This document shows positions 1-12,241 of a stretch of 64,000 nt of DNA, piece after piece. Every line of letters begins with the position of its first letter. Within the stretch, counting starts at the first letter, position 1. A program made the translations under genes and the position numbers. The stretch covers positions 918,501-982,500 of the forward strand of contig JABMCL010002049.1 of the NCBI GenBank assembly GCA_018857735.1, in the 5' to 3' direction. The notes under the pieces are model-generated. The model did not search any database, was not told where the DNA came from, and worked only from the letters and a program-made list of their open reading frames with translations. The stretch is from Alviniconcha marisindica (Eukaryota > Mollusca > Gastropoda > Provannidae).

Positions 1-210
1 CTGGGTCACAAGCAGCTGCATGCACTGAAGGCAAAAGCAGTCCACCAGGGACCAAAGCAGTGGACATCTATCTGGCTTGCGGGTCTTCATGGTGTAGTGT
101 TTTGTCTAGGTGTTGATGCACAGTGTGAATGGAACGTCACCAAGACAGATTCCTGTGCACATTTTCGTGTCACTGGCAAATAAATACCCCAATGACTGTT
201 GTAGGTTCAG
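1..210 (+). other. Intron part upstream of the first visible SBNO1 exon
   Basis: No coding exon is seen here. The stretch ends in a splice acceptor AG at 209-210, directly before an in-frame SBNO1 exon, so it is read as the 3' end of an SBNO1 intron. The rest of the gene lies left of the window. Confidence 0.6.
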
Positions 211-297
211 GTGGAGCGAGGCATGTCGTGGTCGCAGGCCATGGACCTCTGGCGGCGGTGCCAGACCCTGGATGAGGGCTTCTTCATCTCTCTGCAG
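211..297 (+). CDS. SBNO1: SBNO1 coding exon (first visible)
   Basis: 29 codons, phase 0 to 0, starting [16 protein letters not shown] and ending DEGFFISLQ. The acceptor AG is at 209-210 and the donor GTGAGC follows 297. Confidence 0.9.
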
Positions 298-2799
298 GTG
301 AGCGCCGCTGACTCTGTGACAGCAGTCCCATACAGACCCAAGCACTTCACTTGCCACTGTATGCAGAGACAGCTAGCATATCCAGCATACCCAACACTCT
401 AAAATCTGTTACTGAGCAGTGTTAAAATAATATTCGACGCGGTGCGTGGAAAAATTCTAGGCTCTAAATATGTGCGCCTGAAATTGAATGAAGTGGGGGG
501 GGGATAGGGGATATGTTACCTGCACGTATTATGTACCACTTGTATGCTTTTCAAGCAGAATTGATGTGATCCATGCGGTCCTGTTGGCTGCTTGCAGGAG
601 CGCAACCTGAAGCGCACAGCCATCGTAGTGGTGCTTCAGGGGAAGAACAAGAAGAGGGAGAAGGTGTACAGCGTCTACCGACCCAACACTGGCCTGCAGT
701 CGCGGGCAGAGACGCTGGAGGAGATCAGGAAGAAGTACAAGAAGGTGAGATTCAAAACATCAAATTCCTTCTGAAAAATGAACCACTGTTGACCAAATAT
801 AGCTTATGTGTGTCTCTTATGTCATGCCAGGCTGAGAATATTTTAAGCGTGTAGCTTTCATGCCCATTTCCTGTTAATGCCCAGGCAGCACCATTTGCAT
901 TTTTTTTGGCAGTTGGTTGTGGATTCTGTATGAGTGTTGGCGCATACCTGTATGCAAAGTGAGGGAGACTTTTGAATGTTCTACAGATTCAGATCTCTTG
1001 TTGGAAATTTGGGTTTCTATATTTGGCTATTCCTGCAGTGGCTGTGAGAGAAGCACTGCCCAGTCTGCTGGTGTGTGTGTGATCCTGACGTTGAACTGAG
1101 ACATTTTTGAATGTTCAACAGTGCATTTGCTTATGACAGTTTGAGGGAACTGAGGTGAGGAGGTTAAAATCCAGTTACTAACTAACTACAGATTCAGATC
1201 TCTTGTGGGAAATTAGGGTCTCTCGGTCTGGGTATGGCTGCAGTAGCTGTGAGAGAAGTGCTGCCCAGCCTGCTGGTGTGTGTGTGTGTGTAATACTGAA
1301 GTGTTTCCCTGTTGCTAAACTGAGCCATTTACTGACAGGTGCTACCTGACGAAGCTCAGCCCCGCTGGGAGGACCAGTACTTTTCCTCTGCTCACGTCTG
1401 CACCCACGCTTACTGGTAATGTTGGCATCTCTGTGGCTTGGTTGGCAGGGAGTTTTGTTTTCTCTTTGATAGCTGCTTTACATTAAATGGCGCTGTATCG
1501 ATGTGTGGCCATGTTTCACCCCTGAAGCGCTTGCTAGGGGTGATCTGTTTCGACTGATTCAAAAAGAACTCGAGGGCTTCTATTCTTTGTACACATGGTA
1601 GGCTCAGTTAAATTGTTTTAGTATCTCCTTGTTTGCACCCCGGTTGGTTCAGTTCAGTTCCAGATGGTAACTCTGTGCTCAGAAAAGCCTACATCCAGTC
1701 CACCTGTCGCTTGGATGTTTCCCCAATATTGCCTTTCAAATAGTTCCAGTGTTAAAAGGTTTGAACTGAGCATAAATCTTTTCCGCAGCTTACTTGTTTT
1801 GACAGGCTCGCTGAGAGTGGGACTGCTCAACGACCTCTCACCTTTCTGGCCATTTCTTTGTCAAGCGGTGCATGGTGTGCCTTGACTGAAATCATTTTCT
1901 GGGACTGACTTGTCTGTCTGTGAAGCATGGTTGACCAGCTAATTTCAATGACCCATCACATTTCTCAGGAACGGCAACTGCAAGAAGACGAGTGTTGGAC
2001 TTCCCTGCGAAATTGGTCTGCGCACTCGTCAGTACCATGTGCTGTCGGGCTCGGTACTGTCTGTGTGGAGTCGCGTGGAGTCGGTGCTGGCCTCCATGCC
2101 AGGCGGCAACATGTCCAAAATGCAGATCATCCGTCTCCGCACCGATGATGGGCTGAGGATTGTGGGTAAGTGGTGGGGAGTTGTAGGTGTGACGGGGAGG
2201 GTGTCTGAAAGGCTTGGTGTGGGGTGCCAATCGGATTGACAGACGGCATATCTATGGGGGATAGGGAGGAGTGTGTCACATGTTGGTAGATGGTTTTGAT
2301 TTCATTTTCAGTGTGTATGCTCCTGCTTGTCTTTCAGTTTACATGCAGGTGATAGTTGTAAAGCATATAATTATGTGTGTGTGTGTTTTGATGTACATAT
2401 ATATGTGTGTGTTTTGATGTACATGTATGTGTGTTTTTTTAATTTACATGTGCATGTGTTTTGATGACCATGTATATGTGTGTGTTCATGTATGATGAAT
2501 GCGTGTTTGCAGGGAGCCTGATCCCCAACAACTGTGTGGCTCCCCTCATCCACACACTGTCCCAGGATTCAGCCAAGACCTACACGGAGAAGCATCATCA
2601 GTCGTTGCAGTCGGCAATCAATGGCCTCAAGGCCTCCAACGCATTGTCCAGCCTGGCGTCACATAGCAACGGCGCTTCTGGAACTCAAGGCAGGGCCATC
2701 AAGGTGGAGATGGGCTCAGAGTCCAGTGAGGCGTCCAGAACATCTTCCTCGTCCAAGCCGGCAGAACCCGTCCTCAGCATGCCCACCTTTGACTTTTAG
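211..2799 (+). CDS. SBNO1: Strawberry notch homolog (SBNO1-like), C-terminal 264 residues, five exons
   Basis: Coding exons are 211-297, 598-744, 1339-1415, 1969-2165 and 2513-2799, with stop TAG at 2797-2799. All introns are GT-AG and the phases 0, 0, 2 and 1 join without error. The joined protein carries family hallmarks in order: [71 protein letters not shown] and IPNNCVAPL. These align with the C-terminal alpha/beta region of vertebrate SBNO1 (family knowledge). Strawberry notch proteins are large nuclear helicase-related regulators of transcription in Notch, EGFR and Wnt settings; the helicase core is outside the window. After IPNNCVAPL comes a Ser-rich tail ending PTFDF that differs from vertebrate tails. 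SBNO2 is the alternative paralogue name; many invertebrates have a single gene. The partner gene downstream, RILPL1, is convergent. Confidence 0.93.
598..744 (+). CDS. SBNO1: SBNO1 coding exon
   Basis: 49 codons, phase 0 to 0, containing the family motif VYRPNTG and ending in a basic EEIRKKYKK. The acceptor is TTGCAG and the donor is GTGAGA. Confidence 0.9.
981..1340 (+). repeat. Tandem duplication (~206 bp) inside an SBNO1 intron
   Basis: The segment beginning CTACAGATTCAGATCTCTTG at 981 recurs at 1187 with moderate divergence. Both copies hold a TGTGAGAGAAG box, a TG run and an AACTGAG(A/C)CATTT block. The second copy supplies the acceptor region of the exon at 1339. Confidence 0.75.
1339..1415 (+). 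CDS. SBNO1: SBNO1 coding exon
   Basis: 77 nt, phase 0 to 2, encoding [17 protein letters not shown] and the start of HAYW. The tryptophan codon is completed by the first base of the next exon. The donor is GTAATG. Confidence 0.88.
1969..2165 (+). CDS. SBNO1: SBNO1 coding exon
   Basis: 197 nt, phase 2 to 1. It encodes the best conserved block here ([43 protein letters not shown]). The acceptor is TTCTCAG and the donor is GTAAGT. Confidence 0.93.
2513..2799 (+). CDS. SBNO1: SBNO1 terminal coding exon
   Basis: 287 nt, entered in phase 1 and ending with stop TAG. It starts with [11 protein letters not shown], which matches the conserved C-terminal block. It then runs into a low-complexity Ser/Ala-rich tail ([13 protein letters not shown]) that is not recognisable in other species from memory. 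Confidence 0.9.
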
Positions 2800-2929
2800 T
2801 CAGGGAGAGACGGCGAGGATTCGGTCCTGGCATCAGGGGACTGCAGTTTCATAGCATGGAGCTATGCTCTCGGCCTCGGACACAGGATTGTGGTCCGCGT
2901 CTCATGATGTTCATCCGTTCTTAAAACAG

Positions 2930-3260
2930 GATTTGTCTTGCGGTGGAGGAACCTTCTGCCCTGAAGACGGGGTTGCTCGTAAAGAGAAGCGTTTGGTCCT
3001 GAAAACAAGGTGGCTCGTAAGGAGAAACAAACCTGTCGTGAAAACAGGGTGGCTCGTACGGAGAAGCATTCTATCCTGAAAACAGAATGGCTCGTAAGGG
3101 GAAACATTCTTTCCTGAAGACAGGATTGAGTGTAGGTGGGAAGTATTCTGTCTTGAAGGCAGGATTAGGTAAGTGTCTTTTGGGAGATGAAATGCCTGTC
3201 CTGAAGATAGAATTGAGTACGAGTAGAAGCAGCCTGTCATGAAAACAGGACCAAGTTTCT
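2930..3260 (+). repeat. Degenerate 38-bp minisatellite just after the SBNO1 stop
   Basis: About eight copies of a unit with core CCTGAAAACAGGGTGGCTCG, diverging toward both ends. They sit 130 bp after the stop codon and would lie in the mRNA 3' UTR. Confidence 0.75.
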
Positions 3261-6200
3261 TGTGAAGGAAAAACAGTTTGTCCTGAGCTGTCTTGGAAAC
3301 GTCCAATATCTTTCACGAATATTGGATTTTGTCTTTGGATGGGAATGAGTTCAGTAGTGAAATGGAATTTTCCATCTTGTGATGGGGAGCCCCAGTCAGG
3401 TGCAGAAAGGTTCATTAGTCTTGCCTGCAAGAAACATTTACTGTGTATGACAACACAAAGTTAGTTACACCTGGGACAAAGGGAAAGAGTTGATCCTCAG
3501 CAGCAAAATGTGTCACAAGGTGGCAGCAGAGATTCATTTCTTCCAACTGGCTACAGACTTTTATGAGTGAATGGGAGAGATTCTGTCGGGATGTGATAAT
3601 CAGGGTCTGCTATTGGAACAGGATTGTGTTTTGTCCCAGAGAGAGAGAGAGAGCAAACCATTCCTGGAATTGGCATTGGATCCTGAAAATTAGACAGGCT
3701 GGGATTTATTTTTTAATTTTAATTTTAATATGGTAGCCCTGACTACCGGGCAGTGTGCCACAGCATGGTTGGGCAGGGCAACGCAGGCACTTCAGCGTTC
3801 TCGTGCATTCTGTTCCTGTCAAATGTTCCTACTGAAGAGATTCAAAACTGGCTACAATAACACTGGTACTTCTTGTCGTCTAGCTTCTGAGACTGTCAGC
3901 CACCCAGTGTACACTTGGAAGTGGCATTGATGCTGTTGATCCCTGCTTCCACCCCCCACCACTGAAAGTGACACCGTCACTTGACATTGCAATGTGGACA
4001 GAAGGAGGCAGAATGGGGTGTGATCATACTGCTCTTTTAAAGTGGTATGATGGACACAGAAAAAAGCAGTTTTACTTACTTTGAAGAACTAGAGAGAGAA
4101 GAGTGCGATAGAACGGACCTGAGCCATGCTAGTTAGCACAATTGGGTTTGGTTTTTCCTGCAAGACTGAAGTCCTAATAGACGTTGAGTAACGCTACAGG
4201 CATCCTTTCTTGTTGGTCTCTCTTTTTCTCCTCTGTTTCCTTCACTCCCTTCCTTAGTTGTCTTGCATCATAGAGGGTGACGGTGCCCACTCGTCTGGGT
4301 TTGTTTTTTTCTTTCTCTCCCTCCATCCTGTGTATAGGGTTGGGGTGGAGGTGGAGTTGTGCCAAATGAAGCAGTAGTGAGACGTGCCCAGCGATGCTTC
4401 ATCACCTCAAGTCTCAGGTCTGCGCCTGCGTCATCCAAAGACGCCCTGTGAGGAAGGAATCCCTTCTCTTATCGTCATTCACTGATGCTGTAATAGTGGC
4501 ACATTTTACTCTGGTTTCAAATCGCCATTGGGGCATTTGCTTTGCTTGGTTCAAACACGAAAACAACATGAACCGAAACATGTTTTTGCCCCTTATAATG
4601 TGGTAATTAACACTATGGAGAGATTGATTTGTATCGTCGGATGTTTAACACAGCATTTACCTGTTTACTACATTGTATATGCAGGAAAATGTGTGCATAC
4701 TTGCAATATTGGATTCACCTGCACATTGGCGGGCATTCACACTGCTGCTGGACAAGGACCCAAACAGTAGAACTTGCTGTTTATTGGCTTAAAATGTGGA
4801 GAACATTCATTTCCTTGTCCAAAACTATTCGCAGGGTGTCTAGCAGTAGTGGGGGGGAGGGGCACTACACTGCTCAAAATAATTGAGAAAACGAAATGCC
4901 AAATCAAGGCCACAAGACCAAGACCATATAGTGTATATCTTGATGCACTATCTTTGGCTACTTAGACTACAAGTTGTACAACAGTACAGTTGCATTACGG
5001 ATACAAGTTTTGGTGCTGATTATGCCAGAAAATGTGTGCCAATCTAAGACTTCTGACAAAAGTGACCACATTGTGTGAGCTGAGAACTATTCAGGTCCAG
5101 TTGTCTGAGAGAAGCCTTGAGCCATGTGCACTGTTGGTTTCCAAGGGAACTTTCTATTCCTGCCATTAGGAGAAAAACATCTGCAATGGTGCCGTTCATC
5201 TCGACTATCCTGTGTGACGACCACAACCAAAGACGCGCATTCATTTCACTGGATCACTCCACTGAAAGATTGTGACGGTGTGTGTGTGTGTGTGTGCGAA
5301 ATGTGTTGTCTAAGTCACAGATTCAGTGTGTAATGCGTCATTTGTTATGTGTGCCACTCTCCCACCTTCTACCCTCCTGTGTGGGGTTAGCAGGAGAAGA
5401 AAACACCTGCAAGTGTGTGGTCTCCGTGTTGCCTGCGTCATCCAAACGCTGTGCTGCGTGCAGGCTGCAAAGACACGGTGGTGTACTTCAAGGCTTTGTT
5501 TTAATTTATTACTTGTTTTGTGACGGGAACTGATGTAGATGTGAAGATATGGCTGTTGCTGTATTGCGAACATGGCTGTAGGTGTTGCCAGATGTGCAAA
5601 GTAACTACAAGGATGTGGAGACTTGCATTTGTTTTCTCTCAGTACATTCAGGTAGAAGCCTGCTGGCCATGTTCTGGTTGTTTGCGGACCTGCTGAAAGA
5701 GCGAGTGCTTGAAGACAGTTCCCTGCATCATCTTTGAGCCACACAGTTGTGCGTGCAGCTTGTCTTCTGACTTGGTTACAGTGGGCAAGGAACGCTGCCC
5801 GGCATCAGCAGCAGCCAAAAAACATTTAGCATCGTGCCTGTGCCTGTGTTAAACACCATTGTCACCATGCGAGTCTCAGTCTTGGTCTCACAACTTCACA
5901 TTTGTGGGGATTTTGATCTCAGTTATCTAGCGCGTCGGTTACAGTCACCACGCGTTGCCCTGTAACTGTTGAGTTCTGCGGAATATTATTTGCCACGTCA
6001 TTTGCCCAGGTTTCTAGGAGTCGTTCAGAGGTTTTGTTCATCTTTTCGTGACGTGTGTATCAGTGGGCTTTTTGTAGTGGTTTTACAGCTTTGTGAATGT
6101 GATCCTCTGTCATAGAAGTGAGGAGGAGGATGTGTGTCGTTGACAAACTGCCTGCAATATTTGTGTACAGTACAGGATAGATGTGTCCATTGCCAATCGA

Positions 6201-9200
6201 CCAAAGGGTCCACAGAAAACTGTGATCCTGATCATGATGAGGACAGAGCCATCTATTTGCCATGTTTTTCACCACACCGAGTGTGTCTGTCCGTTGACCA
6301 GTGTTTGACTTTGCATTCAGTGTGTAGGTGCATCCCTGTGTGTGCCACAGTCATACTTATAGGTGCTGTGTGTGTGTGTGTGCATGTGTATGCTCTGGTT
6401 TGGTCTTGTTTCATGTGGATTTTAAAACATTATTTTCTGTCTATATATTTCCATATCTTCTGTGTACATGTGTGTGCCTTTTTTGTCCAGAGCAGTAAAA
6501 ATAGCGGTCTGGTGGAGTTCTGTATGGCTTGGATCTGGAAGCGGTTGAACAGTAATGCTCCTGTTCATATTTTACAGTGGAATTGATGAGGACAAAACAG
6601 ATGTGGGTGGGTGTGAAACTGTGAATGTGGCTGAGCTAGAAAGCTGTCGGTAAAAAGCAGAGGAAGGAAGAAGGGATTGAATGCTGCTTATGTGTGTTAG
6701 TTGCACTGCATGGGTTAACTTTTTTTCTCCATTTTTTTTTCTTCTTTTTTCTCCAAGTGTAAACTGAAAATGACAAGTGAATATCCTATGGTGTGTGTGT
6801 GTGTTGTCAGTGTCCACAAAAGAGGAAACTGTCCACTCTTTTGCCTTCTTCTGTCACACTTGCAGTGTCTGTTCAGTTTAATACAGCATCTTTACATCAT
6901 AATTCATACTGTTGTTATATTCACATGCTGTACATTTTGTGATAAAAACCCTTGGCAAATCCCCAAGAAATCATATCAAAGATTGTCCGACTCTCTTCGA
7001 CATGGAACAAATGGTAAGTGATGGTGTGGTCATTTTCTGACAAGTGAGAAAGTAGGGATGGTTTGTGTGCAGTTCGTACTAGTGGAGCGTCTTGCCTTTG
7101 GTGTGTAAATTACCCCCCTCCCAGCAGTCCTTTTTTTTTCTGCATGTGTGTGTGCATGAGAGAGAGAGAGAGTGACTGAATGTGTCCTGTGCCATCAATA
7201 CTGAATTTGACTTGCACCAAAACCCATCTGTGTATTATGAGTGTGACTGAGGGAGGGAGAGCGTGACTGAGTTGTGCAGTGTACAAAGTGTCACTTCAGA
7301 AGAGGACTAAAAACTGCATGTAGACTGCAATGTGATGTACTGCCCTCTTTTGCATTGACCCATCTGTGAATATGGAAGTTCACAAAGTACAGTGATATAT
7401 GTGTATATATATATATATAATACATTCAGTGTACAGTCTTCAGTCAGGTCTTTCAGCAGAGATGTTACTCTTGTGACTTGTGTGCTTGCCACCCATTACA
7501 TTATAAAATTTATATGTTCTTGTCACCCATTACATAAAATGTTTTGCCACTCGTGTGAAGTGTTCTTGTCACCCAGTACAGATTACATACAGACAGATGA
7601 TAACACCATTCTTTTCAACCATTACAAAATTTACATTATGTCAAGTGAATTACATGTTCTTGTCGCCCATATCTGACAGTCACCTGTCAGACATCTGTTG
7701 ATTTTTGCATGTGTGTGTGTTTACATTGCATCTGAACCTGGTAGTGATACAGTTGATTTTTTATATATTTTTGTTTTTGCTAACAATATTTGAGTTAGGT
7801 GGACAAAGTTAGCAATTTCAGAAAGAGTTTTGATGTGTGAGAGGCTGTGTGTAGTTAAGACTAGAATCCAGAGTCTGCAGGCTTTGATCCCAGTCCTCTG
7901 TGCAGTATACAGTATTACTTTTAGCAACTAATGGCGTTTTGGTGCTTTCACTGATTGATTCACTTCTGTAGATCAGAGCTAGACCTGTTCTTATGGCATG
8001 ATAATGGGGTAGAGAAGGTGCAATTGAGACTGGTGAGTTGTCGTCAAAGTCTGAGCATACACAAGCAACCGCACATCGTTATCAGTAAAATTCTAGTCTT
8101 TGTAAAGTGCCTTCCAGTTGGCGTGATGTCAGGTCATTCCTCCTCTGTGCAACACTGAACACAGTTGTCAGTTTTGTACATTTGATATAATATATAAATA
8201 TGTATGTATGTGTCTGTATATTGCAAACAGGACTTGTTCAAGGATACAAGTTGGATGTGTGTAATTGTAAGTGTGCGCTGGACTTGAGAGTGCAGTAGTA
8301 AATATTTGACTCGTGATTTCTGTGTGCTTGAGGTGTGGCATTGGAAGCTTTCACATGCACTTGCTGAAATTGAGTAGCGTGCAGTGGTGGGGCTGACCAT
8401 GCACTTGCTGAGATTGAGTAGCGTGCAGTGGTGGGGTTGACCGCTGCAGTTGCTGCAATCAGTGTGTTTAATTTTTATGTGTGGAAGGGAAGAGTGCACT
8501 AGTTCATTATTTGAATCAGAGAATGTACAAATTGAGAAATGATGTGGAATTTCCCCCACAGTTTTACCCAAAGCCATTCCATTTGCATTTGCTTGCGCAT
8601 CATTTGTTTCTTGTATGCTTTGGTTTGTCGTTGCTTGGGGGGAGGGGGGGGGTTGTTTGTCGTTCTTTCAGTTTCACTGCATCTAATCTGAGGCATCACC
8701 AGTTTCTCTGTTTGGTAGCTGCCTGCAAGTTGCAAGAGCCCTTACTGGAATTTCAGAGTGAAAATCAGCTATGGATAGTCAATGGAACATTGGGAAACCA
8801 TTTGATTTAGTTCACAAAGTTGAAGTGAGACTGATAGACCCATGCCCTTTCACTAGTTTGTCTTTATAGTAACATATTCTTTATTTTGTGTATTTACTTA
8901 TTTGGTTGTTGTTTTGTTTGAGGTTATTCATTTCATCCTCTTCCTACGTCATTGAAAATTTTGGTCATGCATTTAGTTCCCCTTTTCCTTTTTCTGATTT
9001 ACCTCTTTTCATAACTTCGCTTCACCATGCTCTGTCCACTTTCTTTGCTGCTTCCACTGTTGTTGTGTGTATCGCTGTGCATGTCACTGTTTATGTATGC
9101 GTCCATCACTTTGTGTGTGTGTGTCCTCTGGTGTGTGTGTGTGTGTGTGTGTGTGAATACCTGACCACTTTCTCTGTTGAAACTGTTGTTGCCTGTTTTT

Positions 9201-10400
9201 GCTCTCTGTACCTTGTGTGTTGCATATTGGCGAGTGTATTTCTTTGTTATTCAGCTCATGCTGTGGTACTTCACTGCAAGCAACCCCACTGTTCTTTGAA
9301 AGTGCTGAAAGTCTGCCTGTGCTTTTCATATGCTTGGAAGCGAAATGCTGGACATTATGTGACAGTTCTTTCTGGCTGCTTGCTGAGAACAGTGGAGCCA
9401 TTCTTGGTGGCATCGTGGCATAAACTCGCAGCATCAAAGTGGGTCCGCTCGGTGGGGTACCAAGAGCCGGGATGGCTGTAGTAATTCAACTTCGTCAACT
9501 GGATGGGCTCAGAGTGCCCTGGTGATGCTCCTCCTCTGGCTAATTGTTCTGCACTGGAATTCTTAGCGCTCTTACGGGTAGGCAAAATATAAGTAAAGTA
9601 ACTGCTCAGGCTTTTCGGAATAGTGCTACAGTTCAGTCCTAATCTCACTTTTTAAAAAATTAAAAAATCTGTTGCAGTCCACGAGTTCTATGCATCTGGG
9701 TGTTCTTTGGCTGTTTGGGGTGTTAGTGTGTGACTCGGCTCAAGTGTGGAGTCCCCCCAAGCCCCCCTCTCATCCTGAGGTGGCCCTGTGCAGATGACAG
9801 GACGTTAAAATTTAATTACTACCCCCTTCGGACATCATGTGAACAGCTTCTGTGGAACAAAGGGTGATAGCTGATTACTCCTGGGTAATGTGTGGTGTGT
9901 GGATGTGTGTGTGCAATGCAGTTATGTACATATTCATATGCACGTCACTGTGTGTGTATGTATCTTCACAGATCTTGCGTCGCACATCGAGGTCACAAGC
10001 AGCTTGATGCGGGAGAGGAAGGAGAAAGAATCTTTCAGTGTGCGATGCTTGGCTCTCCTTGAATCTTTGTACAGTCAACAGATTTGTCTTCAGGAGCGTA
10101 TAAGACAGCTAACTTATTTTCTTTCTTCTTTTCTTTTGGACAGAAATCCAGTGTCATTAATTGATTCAAGTGGAGTGTGTGTTTGTGGAGATTGTGTACA
10201 GTTGTGGTGCCTGTCATATTTGAAGTCCATGCATATTTGAAGCCCAAATGTTGTAGGACTTAAGTTTACTTAGTTAAAAGCCCTTCCGAGGCAGTGGGGC
10301 TGGACCCTTTAAGTCTATTACTTTTCAACAGAAAATGTCTTAAAAGAACAACACTGCAACTAGGAGTGTTCAGCAGGGATCATCCAGTCACCTACACACC

Positions 10401-10636
10401 TTAACCCTTTCCCTGCCAACGAACATGTGTCAGTGGTGCAGTTTTGGCATAGGCATAGTTCCCAATGGGATTTAGTCACCAGAAATATTCACTTTGATTA
10501 CTGTGCACTATTGAAGTATGTATGAAAGATCAGAGTCCATGTACAACTTCATAGAGTTGTCCTTTTGGAAGATGGGAAGACCTCTGCCCAGAGTGCTGCA
10601 TGACATCTCAGTCAGTTAATGGCAGACATGGGTTAA
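10401..10636. mobile_element. piggyBac-like MITE, 236 bp including TTAA ends
   Basis: It starts TTAACCCTTTCCCTGCCAA and ends CTGGCAGACATGGGTTAA-like (TGGCAGACATGGGTTAA at 10620-10636), giving imperfect terminal inverted repeats that begin CCC inside TTAA. TTAA target sites with CCC-type termini are typical of the piggyBac superfamily. There is no transposase, so it is non-autonomous. A related left end is at 40451. Confidence 0.6.
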
Positions 10637-10725
10637 AGAATGTAATGGTAATGTTGTACATAAAAAGGGAAGTTAAGAAGCCTTGAAAATCAACCTTTTA
10701 TCTTCATCTTTATTATGGGCCTTTG

Positions 10726-10728
<3 letters not shown>

Positions 10729-10794
<66 letters not shown>
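10729..10794. repeat. (TA)n microsatellite
   Basis: Uninterrupted TA dinucleotides of about 66 bp, self-complementary and able to form a cruciform. Confidence 0.95.
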
Positions 10795-10796
<2 letters not shown>

Positions 10797-12040
10797 CCAT
10801 GGCAATTGTCCACACTCTTGCAAAGTGCATGAATTGGACTTGTGGAACTTTTGTGTAGTGTTTTCTTGGTTCAGAGTCCAAAAGAATGTTGGTCTACAGT
10901 GCAATTATGCTTGTGTGCATGAATATTCAGGACATCATTACAGAAATATGTACTAGCAGATGAAGAGTAACTACTCTCCCGGCCCCCACCTGCGCCCCCA
11001 TTGCTTTTTAGTGCGCACACGGCAGTAAAAGACAAAAGTAGTCATGATATTACTGTAATTGTCTTTCATCCTGACCTCAGGGCAGAGTGAATGTTAGTTC
11101 ATGTCAAGAGAAGTGGAAGGTGTAGAGGATCAAGTGAATGGGGGGGGGGGGGGATTTCACATCACTGGTGCACCACAGGCCAGAGCAACCAGTTTCGCAT
11201 TTTTTAATTATTTTTTAAATGCAGGTGGTTTGTTTTGTTGTTTTTTCTTTTTTTTCTTTGTTCAGCTATAGTCTCCTACCACCCAGGGCAAAATCTTAAC
11301 CATGTTCTGTGCTTGATGGAGGTGTGCACACCTGTTGGACCTTGAACATTGACCTCTTTCTCTTTTTAAGTCATAATTACAATAATGAGGTAGTTTGCTT
11401 TTCAGCTGGCAAAAAGGCACAGATTCGAGCTGAGTGGGAGTGTTGGTTTCCCATTCCTGTCCTTTGTACATTTTGCAGTTAATTTCAGACTGCCAGAAGT
11501 GCACAAAAACTAAGTGGGACATCTTAAGAGTGTGAGAGACATCCATCATTGTTCACGAACCAGCGAGTTAATGGGACCATCCTATTAAGTTTCTGTCTCT
11601 GGCACATTTGGCACTGTTGTTTGCTCAGAATCCAGGACTGAGACTGGGCAATAGGCTACACAGGTTATTTGCAGTGTTAATCTCCATCTATACATTTTCC
11701 TCATTTTTGGGGTCTGTGTACTTCTTCACAGTGCATTGTGTATGGTGGGAGGGGGGCACACAAGGAGCATCAGCAGATGTCCATGAAGTACGTTTGCTTT
11801 TGGGGGGGTTGAGACCAGTACACATCGTCTTGGTTCTGCCACATTTTTTCCCCCCCTTTTATTACTGTTCGTTTGTTTTACCTGTCCATATACCTGCTGT
11901 ATTATTTTAGATATTGTCATTGATTGAGTTTTACATGACAGTGCGTTTGTGTTAGTTTGCTAGTGCATTTGTGCTTGAAGTGGGGTACCTTCCCCCCCCC
12001 CCCTTCTCATTTTGTTTTATTCCTGCCCCAGTGCTGTTGT

Positions 12041-12078
<38 letters not shown>

Positions 12079-12135
12079 AGTCCTATGGAGATTGTGGCAG
12101 GTTAACAAACATGTACTTTCCAAAGTTGATATGAA

Positions 12136-12141
12136 AATAAA
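12136..12141 (+). terminator. Candidate poly(A) signal of SBNO1
   Basis: AATAAA on the plus strand at the point where base composition switches from T/G-rich to A/C-rich. It is assigned by motif and position only. Confidence 0.4.
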
Positions 12142-12209
12142 AATGCTCACAAAAGTTTTCATGCCTTTGATTGTTACTTTGCATGCTAGAACATTTTTTC
12201 TATTTACTT

Positions 12210-12215
12210 TTTATT
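12210..12215 (-). terminator. Candidate distal poly(A) signal of RILPL1
   Basis: TTTATT on the plus strand reads AATAAA on the minus strand. It lies only about 70 bp from the plus-strand signal. Earlier minus-strand candidates exist at 14686, 15677, 20297 and 23627, so this would be the most distal site. Confidence 0.3.
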
Positions 12216-12220
12216 TTGCA

Positions 12221-12241
12221 CCCCCCCCCCCCCCCCCCCCC
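12221..12241. repeat. Poly-C tract at the convergent 3' boundary
   Basis: 21 consecutive C between the two candidate poly(A) signals and the A/C-rich region. On the minus-strand transcript it would be a G run. Confidence 0.9.

Larger units (their letters stand above)
2800..12160 (+). other. SBNO1: Probable very long SBNO1 3' UTR (~9.3 kb)
   Basis: No exon-like reading frame with family similarity is visible. The plus strand stays rich in T and G with many TG runs, as in the SBNO1 introns, until about 12.15 kb, where it flips to A/C-rich. By eye I found no AATAAA on the plus strand between the stop and 12136; an ATTAAA lies near 9658. Between 3.3 and 10.4 kb the content is unstructured TG-rich sequence and microsatellites. 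Alternative: the true 3' end is much earlier and the rest is intergenic. Confidence 0.45.

Noticed and set aside
5310..5744. 144-residue minus-strand frame inside the SBNO1 3' region
   Set aside because: No recognisable domain, no splice or start context, and His/Thr-rich composition from CA-rich sequence.
8888..9481. 197-residue Val/Cys-rich frame
   Set aside because: Driven by TG-rich DNA; the hydrophobic look comes from GTGTGT, not from a membrane protein pattern.
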